Shown: piece by piece, positions 34,709 through 43,305 of the stretch
Numbering within the stretch: position 1 is the first letter of the stretch
Layout: each line of letters starts with the position of its first letter
DNA from: Croceibacterium salegens
GTDB lineage: Bacteria; Pseudomonadota; Alphaproteobacteria; Sphingomonadales; Sphingomonadaceae
DNA: 44,077 nucleotides
NCBI RefSeq assembly: GCF_009827435.1
Contig: NZ_WTYM01000054.1
Coordinates: 1-44,077 of the forward strand
Direction of reading: 5' to 3'
Made by a program: the position numbers and the translations under genes
Notes under the pieces: generated by a model
The model's input: the letters and a program-made list of their open reading frames with translations, nothing else
Told to the model about the DNA's origin: nothing
Database searches by the model: none

Positions 34709-35887
34709 TCAGCCGCTGCGAAATTTACAGACAGCAGCTTCAATTTCTGCATGTGTCTCGTCTGCGACTGCGCCAATGCCGGGCACCAACATGACGAGTA
34801 CCGCGTCCAGCTGCGGTATGGCCCAGGCGCGACGGGTGCCAATCCCGTCCCAACCGAAGCTGCCGATCGGAAGCGAAATGTCGGCCACAGCGGCTTCGAC
34901 GATTGCCACCCCGTATCCATAGGTTAGCCCGGGAACTGTTTTTGGATCGAGGGTTGCGTACTGCCCCGCCCGGACACCAGGAAAACCAAGCGCTCCGATC
35001 TGATTGCGCCTGATCATCTTGCGCGCTTCGGGAGCCAGGATTGATGCCGCATGGCGATCACCAGACAGAAGCAAATCAACGAATTGCGCATAATCCCGCG
35101 CGGTTGAGATCAAGCCCGCCGATCCCGAAAGATATCCAGGGCGCAATACCGGAACATGCATGAGCGACCCGCAGGGCAAAATGCGTTCTTGATCGGCATG
35201 TCCCAAGCCAAACATGGTGTCCCGCATGTCGAGGGGATCGAAGAATTGCTTCGTGGCAAAGTCGGCGAAGCTTGACCCGCTGACAAGCTCGACGATGCGG
35301 CCAAGAATGTCGAACCCGGCTGCGTTGCTATAGCTCCAACGAGATCCTGGCTCATAATCCAGACTCACGGAGCCAAGCTTTTTGACCCACGAAGCGAGGT
35401 CGTCTTCCGGTTCGATCGCGGGCAGATCGGGATTGAATATCCCGATCGTTTGCAGTCCAGACGTCATGGTTAGGAGGTGGTGGACTCTGATCTCCTCGCT
35501 GGCGTCAATGAAAAGATATTGGGGCTGCGCCGGCAGTGGGCCGAATCCGGGATAGAATTCCGGAGGAGCCTCACCCTCTACCAAGTAGCGAACCCTGCGA
35601 GTGGACGAAAAGGATGGAATCCAGCGCGAAACGGGATCATCGACGGAGAGGCGCCCCTCGGCAACGAGCTGGGCAACGCAGGCTGCTGTCACAACCTTTG
35701 TCAGCGAGAAAATCGGAAAGATGCTGTCGGCTTCAAGCTGGAAGGATGGATCGACATCGGCTGTGCCTTGCACATCGATCAATTCCTCTACCCCGTTTCG
35801 CATAAACAGGGTGATCGCGCCGCTGATACTTCCTTTGTCGACGTGACGAGCGATGATCCCAGCGACTTCCTGACCTAGTGCCCGCAT
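34709..35887 (-). CDS. Beta-lactamase-fold serine hydrolase / esterase (class C-like)
   Basis: 392 residues. FSLTKVV supplies the Ser-x-x-Lys catalytic pair near residue 60, and YSNAAGFDILG supplies the Tyr-x-Asn motif. GYGVAIVEA near the C-terminus is the likely strand beside the active site. Such EstB-like proteins are esterases or lactone/amide hydrolases more often than antibiotic resistance enzymes. No signal peptide, so it is cytoplasmic, unlike true beta-lactamases. ATG 35887 is preferred: the G-tract/GAG serves as ribosome site six bases upstream. Divergent from the LLM operon. Confidence 0.88.
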   Translation of the reverse strand: MRALGQEVAGIIARHVDKGSISGAITLFMRNGVEELIDVQGTADVDPSFQLEADSIFPIFSLTKVVTAACVAQLVAEGRLSVDDPVSRWIPSFSSTRRVRYLVEGEAPPEFYPGFGPLPAQPQYLFIDASEEIRVHHLLTMTSGLQTIGIFNPDLPAIEPEDDLASWVKKLGSVSLDYEPGSRWSYSNAAGFDILGRIVELVSGSSFADFATKQFFDPLDMRDTMFGLGHADQERILPCGSLMHVPVLRPGYLSGSAGLISTARDYAQFVDLLLSGDRHAASILAPEARKMIRRNQIGALGFPGVRAGQYATLDPKTVPGLTYGYGVAIVEAAVADISLPIGSFGWDGIGTRRAWAIPQLDAVLVMLVPGIGAVADETHAEIEAAVCKFRSG

Positions 35888-35893
35888 TCGACT

Positions 35894-35905
35894 CCCCCCC
35901 CCCCC
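35894..35905. repeat. Twelve-base C:G homopolymer tract at a translation start
   Basis: Twelve consecutive C on the plus strand (G on the coding strand) directly precede the AGTCGA-ATG of the serine hydrolase. The tract forms its ribosome-binding region and lies inside the divergent promoter region. Such tracts are prone to slippage. An assembly or read error in length is possible. Confidence 0.7.
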
Positions 35906-35943
35906 GCTCCGCTTCTTCTGGTACGCTTCGGTCGAATAGGACC

Positions 35944-35972
35944 TTGCGCGAGTGGCTGCAACTGATATATCA
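35944..35972 (+). promoter_or_regulatory. Promoter-like element with exact TGATATATCA, upstream of LLM operon
   Basis: TTGCGC (35944-35949), 16 bases, then TATATC (35966-35971), inside the exact palindrome TGATATATCA (35963-35972). It is 36 bases before the GTG start at 36009 and 75 bases from the divergent hydrolase start, so it can serve both directions. Confidence 0.55.
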
Positions 35973-36008
35973 ATGGCAGAATCGAGAGTTGGAGCAGGAG
36001 AGTTCGTC

Positions 36009-37178
36009 GTGATCAAGGTTTGGGATTTCGATTTCAATCAGGTGCCAGGCAAAGCCGCCCCTGACTATGATGACCACGAGGTGGTCCAACGGGCCTTCGA
36101 TCACAACCTGGATCTTATGGTCAGCCTCGAAGGGCGCGGCTTCGAAGGCGTGTTCTACAGCGAACACCATTTCATAGCTGCAATGAGCCCCTGTCCGAAC
36201 CTGTTGATCGCTGCATTGGCGGCAAAGACCGAAAAGATGAAGATCGGCGTCATGGGTAATGTTCTGGCATTCCACCAGCCCTGGCGGCTTGCGGAAGAAC
36301 TCAACATGCTCGACTACCTTACGCATGGCCGGCTTGAGGTCGGTGTGGCGAGTGGGGTGCCGCCTGAATTCCGCTTCGTGGGCATCCCGGTAGAGGACGT
36401 CCGTCCGATGTACATCGAAGTACTCGATTTCCTGCAGTCCGCATACGAGCGGAAGTTCGTCACTCTCAAGGGCAAGTTCTTTGACCTCGAGGCCGTTCCG
36501 GTCATGCCCCGCCCACGCAAGGAGCAACGCCGCCGGCATTGGATGACGATCTACTCTGAAAGGTCCTGCCGGGATGCTGCGCAGCGGAACTTTAAGGTCT
36601 GCACGGGGTATCAGCCGGTTGAAACTGCTGCGATCGCGTTCGATGCCTATCGTGAGGAGGCTGCCCAACATGGCAGGTCTGTGGGGCCGGACGATATCGG
36701 GGTCCGCAGGCAGGTCTTGATCTGGGATACCCAGGCGGATGCCGAGGCATTGGCCGCAGAGCTCGAAGCGAGCAACAAGGCGCGCATGGCGTCTATATTC
36801 CAGGACATGTTCGCACGCTTGGCAAAAGAAGGCGTCGCCATACAGGACGCCATGAAACCGGCAGGTTCGGTAAAGGATTCAGGGGTCATGGACGCCGCCG
36901 CGGTTCCGCGTGCGGAAAAAAATCTGACCCCGGGAGCGCCAAAGGTTGACCCCACCGGCGCGCTCCAGGTCAGCCCCGACGAATATATCACCGGTTCGCC
37001 TGAAAGCGTTGCCGAGCAGATCATCGATCAGTGCCGTCGGCTCGGCGCGGGCAACATTATGGCCTATCACGCGCCGACAATGGACGAGGCGCAGATCGCG
37101 CGGAACTATGCCCTTTGGGAAAAGGTCATTCCGATCGTGAACAAGGCCGACGTCTTGAAGGCTCCAGCCGCCGCCTAA
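36009..37178 (+). CDS. LLM-class (luciferase-like) flavin-dependent monooxygenase
   Basis: 389 residues with the bacterial-luciferase-like barrel. FYSEHHF near residue 50, GVMGNVLAFHQPWRLAEELNMLDYLTHGRLEVGVASG over two strands (about 75-115), and the C-terminal QIIDQCRRLGAGNIM are typical. These enzymes use FMNH2 supplied by a separate reductase, here the flavin reductase two genes on. GTG 36009 has GGAGCAGGAGAG upstream; an ATG at 35973 lies right against the palindrome with no ribosome site. It leads a six-gene run. The oxygenation product (ester, lactone, cleaved C-S or C-N bond) is unknown. Confidence 0.92.
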   Translation: MIKVWDFDFNQVPGKAAPDYDDHEVVQRAFDHNLDLMVSLEGRGFEGVFYSEHHFIAAMSPCPNLLIAALAAKTEKMKIGVMGNVLAFHQPWRLAEELNMLDYLTHGRLEVGVASGVPPEFRFVGIPVEDVRPMYIEVLDFLQSAYERKFVTLKGKFFDLEAVPVMPRPRKEQRRRHWMTIYSERSCRDAAQRNFKVCTGYQPVETAAIAFDAYREEAAQHGRSVGPDDIGVRRQVLIWDTQADAEALAAELEASNKARMASIFQDMFARLAKEGVAIQDAMKPAGSVKDSGVMDAAAVPRAEKNLTPGAPKVDPTGALQVSPDEYITGSPESVAEQIIDQCRRLGAGNIMAYHAPTMDEAQIARNYALWEKVIPIVNKADVLKAPAAA

Positions 37179-37272
37179 ACACAGAGGCGGTGCAACCTTC
37201 GGCGGGTCTCTCATGTTGGCCAGGTCTGACCGGGCCATCCGAGCTCCCGCAAAGAGAATGAGAGGACAAACA

Positions 37273-38064
37273 ATGGCTCCAGGCAGCAAGTTCACCCGGC
37301 ATAGCGTTGCGTGCTTCGGATATGACATTCCCTATGCCGAAGCAGGCAGTGGCGATGTAATCGTCAGCCTGCCGGGATCCGCTGGTTTGGAGATGTCAAC
37401 GGCGAAGGATATCCTTGCCGAAAGCTATCGGGTTATCGAATTGGACCCTCCAGGTTGGGGGGATACCCCCGCGCTTGCAGCCGAAATGAAGCAGCGGCAT
37501 CTGGCAATCGTGCTTGCCGAGGTAATCGCCGATCTTGGGATCGCTCGCTACCATCTCATTGGCACGTCGATGGGCGGGGCAAATGCCTACTGGCTCGCTG
37601 CACAATTTCCCGAGCGGGTCAAATCCCTTACGCTGGAAGCACCGATGGTCTTCCACCGGCAGGAGGATCTGCACAATCCAGACGAGGGGTTCATTCAGGC
37701 CCTGCGAGCGGGTGCCCCTGCCCCCGACGTTTCTGGCTACCCTGCCCCTCCCCCACACCCGCGCAAGCCCTGGGCCGATGCCAACTTCTTCCGCGACCAA
37801 ATGCGAAAGCGGTTCAAGATGATGGCCAAGACCGATTACCCCGGCGACAATTCCGCGCTCGAGGAATTTGCGCACCGAGGCAAAGTCCCAACCACCTTGC
37901 TGATTGGATCCGAAGACGAAATCCTGAAGCAAAGCTTTGCCGATCAATTCCAGGTTACGGTGCCCCATGCGCATGTCGTGCGCATCGAGGGGGCAACGCA
38001 CGATATCCAAAACACCGCTCCGGAGGCGTTTGTCGCCGCAATGCAAGCACAGGTATGCGGCTAG
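37273..38064 (+). CDS. Alpha/beta hydrolase with Ser nucleophile
   Basis: 263 residues. SLPGSAGLE replaces HGxP at the oxyanion region, LDPPGWGDTP follows, and the nucleophile elbow is IGTSMGGAN (Ser about 101). The acid is in GSEDEIL and the His in EGATHDIQN. ATG 37273 is behind GAGAGGACAAACA. In the LLM operon, 94 bases after the monooxygenase; a plausible role is hydrolysis of the ester or lactone the LLM enzyme makes. Confidence 0.88.
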   Translation: MAPGSKFTRHSVACFGYDIPYAEAGSGDVIVSLPGSAGLEMSTAKDILAESYRVIELDPPGWGDTPALAAEMKQRHLAIVLAEVIADLGIARYHLIGTSMGGANAYWLAAQFPERVKSLTLEAPMVFHRQEDLHNPDEGFIQALRAGAPAPDVSGYPAPPPHPRKPWADANFFRDQMRKRFKMMAKTDYPGDNSALEEFAHRGKVPTTLLIGSEDEILKQSFADQFQVTVPHAHVVRIEGATHDIQNTAPEAFVAAMQAQVCG

Positions 38065-38162
38065 GGCTGGACCACGCAGGATCGGCAGTTCGTTCGGCGT
38101 CGCAATACCAACGCAGCCGCGTGCAGAAATTGACGTTCTCCGTGCGAGCAAGGGAGTGCGAA

Positions 38163-38669
38163 GTGGTCGATTCTAGTCTCTTTCGAGAAGGCATGAGGCG
38201 ACTTGCAGCGTCGGTCCATGTCGTTACGTGTGACCACGCAGGCGATCGGCTCGGTTGTACTGCGACCGCAGTCTGTTCGTTGTCAGATCAGCCTCCCTCA
38301 CTACTTGTTTGCCTGAACCAGAAGAGTCAGACGGCATCCGGTATCAAGGCAAGCGGACGTTTTGCTGTGAATGTCTTGGCCTCGGACGATCGGGCCGTGG
38401 CAGCCCACTTTGCCAGCCGGGCATCGTCTGCTGAGAAGTTCGCTCGAGGTGAATGGTTGGCTGCTCCTAACGGGGCTCCCCTGCTGTCATCCGCATTGGT
38501 GTCGTTTGCATGTTCCGTCGAAGACATTGTCAGCGCCGGGAGCCACTGGATGATTGTCGGCAGTATTGAGGCAATTTCATTGGGAGATGAGGAGCGTGCA
38601 TCACTCCTCTACTCGCATGGGAATTACGGCAGCTTTTCCTCGCGGTCCCCACAAGAACTACAGGCGTAG
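38163..38669 (+). CDS. Flavin reductase (FMN reductase-like domain)
   Basis: 168 residues. FREGMRRLAASVHVVTC at the N-terminus, GCTATAVCSLSDQPPSLLVCLNQKSQTA split over the flavin site, FAVNVLA, and a terminal YSHGNYGSF are typical of short-chain flavin reductases. GTG 38163 has AGGGAG six bases upstream; the longer frame from 37455 is antisense-type noise inside the hydrolase. It probably provides FMNH2 to the LLM monooxygenase. Five bases separate its stop from RibBX. Confidence 0.92.
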   Translation: MVDSSLFREGMRRLAASVHVVTCDHAGDRLGCTATAVCSLSDQPPSLLVCLNQKSQTASGIKASGRFAVNVLASDDRAVAAHFASRASSAEKFARGEWLAAPNGAPLLSSALVSFACSVEDIVSAGSHWMIVGSIEAISLGDEERASLLYSHGNYGSFSSRSPQELQA

Positions 38670-38674
38670 GTGAC

Positions 38675-39829
38675 ATGACAGCCCCAACCAAAGCGAAATT
38701 CGAATTGTCGACTCCCGAGGAGATAATCAACGAAGCTCGCAACGGCCGCATGTTCATCCTGGTGGACGACGAAGATCGGGAGAACGAGGGAGATCTCGTC
38801 ATACCTGGGCAAATGGCAACGCCTGATGCTATAAACTTCATGGCCACCTATGGCCGCGGACTGATTTGTCTCGCCCTGACAACGGAGCGAGTTGAGCAAC
38901 TCGGCCTCAGGCCCATGAGTCCTATGAACGGGACCCGGCATGAAACAGCCTTCACGGTCTCGATCGAAGCGCGAGCGGGCGTGACTACTGGAATTTCTGC
39001 GGCAGATCGTGCACGCACCATTGCCGTCGCAGTCAATTCGGCGATGGGACCTGATGATATCGTCACACCTGGTCACGTATTTCCACTTGCGGCACGAGCC
39101 GGCGGGGTGCTCACGCGCGCGGGACATACTGAGGCGGCAGTCGATGTCGCTAGGCTCGCGGGACTTGATCACTCAGGCGTCATATGTGAGATTCTGAAAG
39201 ACGATGGGACGATGGCCAGAATGCCGGATCTCATCCAGTTCAGCGAGCGTCATGGCCTTCGTATTGGCACAATTCGCGATCTGATTGCCTATCGCCGGAA
39301 ATTTGACAGCAATATCGAGAAGATATCCGAGTTTGCTTTCGAGTCCCATTTTGGCGGCAGTTGGAACGCCATCGGATTCTCCAACAAGGCAACCAAGGCC
39401 CAGACGCTTGCGCTCGTCAAAGGCAAACTGGACGCAACAAGTCCAACGTTGGTGCGGATGCACCAGATGAGCTTGATCTCGGATTGTCTCGGCGGAAAAG
39501 GCGACCGCGAGGGCTTGCTGCTGAGATCAATGGAAATAATCGCAGAAGCGGGATCGGGCGTCATCGTCGTCCTGAACCGAGCCACACCCGACTATATCTC
39601 AACGGTCATGCAAGCACGGCAAGAGGGATTGGATCCAGTGGAAATGCATGCCTTGCGCGACTACGGCATGGGCGCGCAGGTGCTCGCTGAGCTAGGCGTC
39701 CACGAGATGATCTCGCTTTCGAATTCCCCGACGAGCCCGATTGCTCTCGCAGGCTACGGTTTGTCGATCGTGGGGCAGAGACCAATCCCGCCTCTTCATT
39801 TCCCTGCTGACCTAGAAGCAGCGGAATAA
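38675..39829 (+). CDS. RibB with degenerate GTP cyclohydrolase II half (RibBX type)
   Basis: 384 residues. The N-terminal 3,4-dihydroxy-2-butanone-4-phosphate synthase domain (1-205) is intact: [15 protein letters not shown] and [10 protein letters not shown]. In the C-terminal GTP cyclohydrolase II-like half, the zinc-binding Cys-x2-Cys-x-Cys segment (normally SLRCDCG) is not present after VRMHQMSL, so that activity is probably lost. Such RibBX proteins are known in alphaproteobacteria. ATG 38675 has AGGTGAC upstream. In the flavin operon it would raise FMN supply for the LLM/reductase pair; a housekeeping copy is expected elsewhere. Confidence 0.9.
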   Translation: MTAPTKAKFELSTPEEIINEARNGRMFILVDDEDRENEGDLVIPGQMATPDAINFMATYGRGLICLALTTERVEQLGLRPMSPMNGTRHETAFTVSIEARAGVTTGISAADRARTIAVAVNSAMGPDDIVTPGHVFPLAARAGGVLTRAGHTEAAVDVARLAGLDHSGVICEILKDDGTMARMPDLIQFSERHGLRIGTIRDLIAYRRKFDSNIEKISEFAFESHFGGSWNAIGFSNKATKAQTLALVKGKLDATSPTLVRMHQMSLISDCLGGKGDREGLLLRSMEIIAEAGSGVIVVLNRATPDYISTVMQARQEGLDPVEMHALRDYGMGAQVLAELGVHEMISLSNSPTSPIALAGYGLSIVGQRPIPPLHFPADLEAAE

Positions 39830-39907
39830 ACGTGAATTCCCTGTCGATGCCAGATTACCTGATCAGATGTCTGGGCAGAGGCAATTACGAGGGGACAGGA
39901 AATCGGA

Positions 39908-40498
39908 ATGTCGTCACCGGTGAATGATGAGGCTCTCAATCGCTTGTTCCGAACTGCCCGAACGCATTATATCTGGTCGGAGCGCCCAATCGCGAATACG
40001 GACCTGAGGCAGCTCTACGATCTCCTCAAGTGGGCACCCACAAGTACCAACGCCAATCCAGGCAGGTTTGTCTTCGCCAAGAGTGACACCGCCAAGGCAC
40101 GCATAGCCAATTGCTGCGTACCAACGAACCAGGCCAAAGTCCTTGGATCTGCATGCTGCGCGATTATCGCGTGGGATACCGACTTTCCGGAGTTCCTGCC
40201 GAAACTGGTTCCCCATGCTGACGCACAGGCAATCTATCGTGGCAAACCGGACCTGATAGAGGAGACCGCGTTCCGCAATTCCTCGTTGCAAGGCGCTTAC
40301 CTGATCCTTGCCGCCCGTGCGATTGGTCTCGATGCGGGGCCGATCTCCGGTTTCGACAATGCTGCACTGGACCGGGAGTTCTTCCCTGACGGGCGCTGGC
40401 GTTCCAACTTCCTGTGCAATCTGGGATACGGCGATCCCGAAAAGCTGTTTCCCAGAAACCCGCGCCTGGACTTCGACCAAGCCTGCATTGAAGCATGA
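39908..40498 (+). CDS. Nitroreductase-family protein (RutE/malonic semialdehyde reductase-like)
   Basis: 196 residues, the size of RutE/HadB-type enzymes. FRTARTHYIWSERPI is near the N-terminus, LYDLLKWAPTSTNANPGRFVF contains the flavin-contacting Ser/Asn motif, and GPISGFDNAALDREFF with FLCNLGYGDP at the end is characteristic of this subgroup. Family function: FMN-dependent reduction of semialdehydes or enals. ATG 39908 lies behind GGGGACAGGAAATCGG. Its stop overlaps the Rieske gene start. Confidence 0.88.
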   Translation: MSSPVNDEALNRLFRTARTHYIWSERPIANTDLRQLYDLLKWAPTSTNANPGRFVFAKSDTAKARIANCCVPTNQAKVLGSACCAIIAWDTDFPEFLPKLVPHADAQAIYRGKPDLIEETAFRNSSLQGAYLILAARAIGLDAGPISGFDNAALDREFFPDGRWRSNFLCNLGYGDPEKLFPRNPRLDFDQACIEA

Positions 40499-41553
40499 GT
40501 TTCAGCGCGAGACCAAGATCCATGTTTGTTCAGAACAGCTGGTATGTCTTTGGCTGGAGCCACGAAGTAGCGGAGCCGAAAGGGTTGCTTGGCCGCGTCA
40601 TCATCGGGCAGCCAATTGTCGTTTGGCGCGATGGGGAAGGCGTCCTGCACGCAATGGAGGATCGATGTCCGCATCGTCATGCACCAATGTCCAGGGGAAA
40701 GGTGCACGGCGACACAATCCGCTGCATGTACCACGGAATGACATTCAGTACCCGAGGTGAGTGCGTTGACATGCCATTGGTGCAGCCGGCCCCCGACTGC
40801 AGGCTTCGGACGTATCCCGTTACTGAGCGGGACGATTGGATTTGGGTTTGGACCGGCGAGCCGGGTGGAGAAGCGGCCATCGAAGTTCCGCGAGCCATCG
40901 GCATTAACGCCCCTGGACGCCCGATGATGGCATCTCAAATCGAGTACGATGCCCACTACCAACTGTTGCACGACAACCTGTGCGATCTTTCACATGTCGA
41001 TTTCGTGCATAGGGAATCCCTGAAGCGGGCGACGGGCGCAGATTGGGCGGAAACTGCGCCGCGAATAACGCACCGCGATCGGGGACTCAGGTTCGAGCGC
41101 TGGTTCGAGGAAGCCGAGCTGCCCGGCAAGCCAGAGCTAAAGGTGGATACCTGGATCGAGATCGATTTCACCTTTCCGGGAATATTCGTCATGCAAGGCG
41201 AACGGCACGCGGCGGGAACCGCCGCAGCCTGCAATCGACAGCGCCCACTCGGCATTGAACCGCTGATGCGCAATTTCGAGCAGCAAGCCGTCACCCCGGT
41301 AGGTGCAAACAGAACCGCATATTTCTACGCAACCGGCCTGTCCGGGAACACGTCCGAAACTGACGCTCACGTGACTCGAAGAATGGCAGTGGTCAACGCC
41401 GCATTCGAGGAAGACCGGCAAATGATCGAGGCGCAGCAGCAGATCTGGAATTTGACGTCGGCTGACCACACGAAACACTTCTTGCCGCAAGACAAGGGGC
41501 CGTTCCTGATGCGCAAGTTGGTCGATAAGCTGTTGAAGGCCGAACGCGGCTGA
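40495..41553 (+). CDS. Rieske non-haem iron oxygenase, VanA-type O-demethylase/monooxygenase alpha
   Basis: 352 residues (343 if ATG 40522 is used, which fits the family start MFVQNSWYVFGW). The Rieske cluster is CPHRHAPMSRGKVHGD followed by CMYHGM (Cys-x-His, Cys-x2-His). The mononuclear iron site lies in NLCDLSHVDFVH (about residues 160-175). VanA-like enzymes demethylate methoxy-aromatics or hydroxylate rings. ATG 40495 overlaps the nitroreductase stop as ATGA. No VanB-type reductase or ferredoxin follows, so its electron donor must come from elsewhere, possibly from the flavin reductase (speculative). Last gene of the LLM operon; convergent with the next SDR. Confidence 0.92.
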   Translation: MSFSARPRSMFVQNSWYVFGWSHEVAEPKGLLGRVIIGQPIVVWRDGEGVLHAMEDRCPHRHAPMSRGKVHGDTIRCMYHGMTFSTRGECVDMPLVQPAPDCRLRTYPVTERDDWIWVWTGEPGGEAAIEVPRAIGINAPGRPMMASQIEYDAHYQLLHDNLCDLSHVDFVHRESLKRATGADWAETAPRITHRDRGLRFERWFEEAELPGKPELKVDTWIEIDFTFPGIFVMQGERHAAGTAAACNRQRPLGIEPLMRNFEQQAVTPVGANRTAYFYATGLSGNTSETDAHVTRRMAVVNAAFEEDRQMIEAQQQIWNLTSADHTKHFLPQDKGPFLMRKLVDKLLKAERG

Positions 41554-41641
41554 TCACATACACAGAAGGCGGACATTGCTCCCGGTTGCAGCGATCGTCC
41601 GTAGAACGACGAGGCCGAAGGCGGGCACTATTCATCCGCGA

Positions 41642-42388
41642 TCAGAGCTGCGCCTCGCCGCCATCGACGGGGTAATCGGCCCCGGTCACAAAGCTGGATT
41701 CCGGCGACAGCAGGAAGGTGGCCACAGCAACCGCCTCCTCGACCCCGCCGACTCGTCCCAACGGTATCATCTTTTTGAGCACTGCCTCCATCTCGGCCTG
41801 CTGTTCAGCCGGAAGCGCACCACCGCCGTGGAAATCCGTGGCGATCGGGCCAGGACTGATCGTGTTCACCCTTATGCCCTGAGCAAGCAATGCGCGCGCA
41901 AGAACCAGAGCAATGGAACGGATTGCACCTTTCGAACCGGCATAGAGCGCCGCTTCCGGCGTTCCCTTCAACTTGGCGCCTGAACAGGTAAGCAGCATCG
42001 AGCTGCCACTCTTCATCAGCGGTGCCAGCGACTGCGCACCGAAAAGCACGCCAGCAACGTTTAGTTCGAAAGTCTCCCGGAAGCTGTCCAGGGTTATCGA
42101 GCCAAGAGGTGAAGGAATACCGATGCCTGCATTCAGAAACACCCCGTCGATCTTCCCGAATTGCTGTTTGACCTTTTCTGCCAGCGCATCCGCCTCAGCT
42201 TGCTCCCGGGCGTTGTTGCGAACCCCTGTGATATTTGGATGCAGGTTGGATACGGCAGCGAGACGCTCTGGGTTCAAGCCGGTGACCAGAACCTTGCCGC
42301 CTTCCTCTGCAATCCGCAAAGCGGTTGCCTTACCGATGCCATTTGATCCGCCGGTCACGACATAGGAGCGATCTGTGAATCTGCCCAT
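41642..42388 (-). CDS. SDR-family oxidoreductase
   Basis: 248 residues. TGGSNGIGKATALR at the cofactor site, LNAGIGIPSPLGSI in place of NNAG, LLTCSGAKLKG with the catalytic Ser, and YAGSKGAIRSIALVLA with Tyr/Lys. The C-terminal end SFVTGADYPVDGGEAQL is normal. ATG 42388 has CTGGAG upstream. Last gene of the cupin / NTF2-like / SDR operon; substrate unknown. Confidence 0.92.
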   Translation of the reverse strand: MGRFTDRSYVVTGGSNGIGKATALRIAEEGGKVLVTGLNPERLAAVSNLHPNITGVRNNAREQAEADALAEKVKQQFGKIDGVFLNAGIGIPSPLGSITLDSFRETFELNVAGVLFGAQSLAPLMKSGSSMLLTCSGAKLKGTPEAALYAGSKGAIRSIALVLARALLAQGIRVNTISPGPIATDFHGGGALPAEQQAEMEAVLKKMIPLGRVGGVEEAVAVATFLLSPESSFVTGADYPVDGGEAQL

Positions 42389-42411
42389 TTTCAACTCCAG
42401 TTTTCCTGCGG

Positions 42412-42846
42412 TTACTTGGCGGGCTCGAGCACGGGACTGGCCGCGTAACGCGAGATCTTCCAACCAGACGCAGTCTTCGTCAGGTCGATGCTCCAGTCTC
42501 CGGCTGCCTGGGGGGTCCCCGGAAGGACGCGAGGCAAGGTATCGCCCTCGCTCCTCGGAACCCGGTAAACCAAAATGTAGGCTGTAGCCGTCGCCGCGCC
42601 GACACCAGTGGGCGTTACCAGCAGGTTAGACATGATATGGCGCGTGGCGATTGACGCCGGACGTCTCTCCAGGAATCCATGCGCGGCGGAACCTTCAAGG
42701 ACCTCGCCTCCGGGAGTATGGATGCAAGCATCGACAGTAAACATGCCCGCAGCATCCTGGTTGCGCCCCTCATCGAGGGCGGAGCATAGCCGCACCAGAA
42801 GGTCCGAACATTCGATCTTACAGGCCAGATCGTCGATCGTGGTCAT
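42412..42846 (-). CDS. NTF2-like / SnoaL-type small protein
   Basis: 144 residues. The helix IECSDLLVRLCSALDEGRNQDAA is followed by FTVDACIHTPGGEVLEG and RHIMSNLLVTP, the NTF2-like pattern. The start, ATG 42846, is placed two bases before the cupin stop, giving translational coupling; the frame extends to 42975 in an overlap that is rejected. Possibly an isomerase or a dehydratase; third NTF2-like protein of the window. Confidence 0.8.
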   Translation of the reverse strand: MTTIDDLACKIECSDLLVRLCSALDEGRNQDAAGMFTVDACIHTPGGEVLEGSAAHGFLERRPASIATRHIMSNLLVTPTGVGAATATAYILVYRVPRSEGDTLPRVLPGTPQAAGDWSIDLTKTASGWKISRYAASPVLEPAK

Positions 42847-42847
42847 T

Positions 42848-43216
42848 TCAGTCCTCCAGCGCGATGAAGATGCTGTTGCGTGGGAGGCCATCGAACGCCT
42901 TTGACTTGTGGCCCTGTCCAAAGGTGTCCTCGACCAGCACGATGTCGCCTGGGTGGATGAGACGCGCTTCGCCATCGCTTGCGGTCAACTCGGCGACCCC
43001 ACCGCTCAGGGTAACGACGAGCTGGCGTCGCGGAGCTGGATGCCAGCCAAGATCCTGGTTTTCTTCGGTCTGCCGAAACCACAAGCCAGACGTCTTCAGA
43101 GGCTCCGAGAGCGCACCACCCATCGGGTGGGCATTTAGTGGAATCTTGATGTCACGGAAGTGAGAGACACCTTCCTCATCCGCCCAGAGATTTATTACCT
43201 CAACCAATTGTTCCAT
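42848..43216 (-). CDS. Small cupin protein
   Basis: 122 residues. HPAPRRQLVVTLSGGVAEL is the first cupin motif (degenerate, no clear His-x-His) and PGDIVLVEDTFGQGHKSK the second with one His. The metal site is incomplete, so catalytic activity is doubtful; it may bind a small ligand. ATG 43216 has a weak ribosome site. First gene of its three-gene operon with a TGATATATCA promoter element 90 bases upstream. Confidence 0.78.
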   Translation of the reverse strand: MEQLVEVINLWADEEGVSHFRDIKIPLNAHPMGGALSEPLKTSGLWFRQTEENQDLGWHPAPRRQLVVTLSGGVAELTASDGEARLIHPGDIVLVEDTFGQGHKSKAFDGLPRNSIFIALED

Positions 43217-43305
43217 TATTCGGTGCCCAATTCTGAAGGGTGATAAATAGGGTGATGGGCCTGAATGCGCCCATAAGCGGTTCACGCCCTAGCAATCGCT
43301 CATTC

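Noticed and set aside
34709-35887. Antibiotic-resistance beta-lactamase
   Set aside because: It has SxxK and YxN motifs but no export signal and sits in a catabolic locus; an esterase role is more likely.
37455-38162. Long upstream extension of the flavin reductase frame
   Set aside because: It lies over the alpha/beta hydrolase in another frame; the GTG at 38163 has a proper ribosome site and the family N-terminus.
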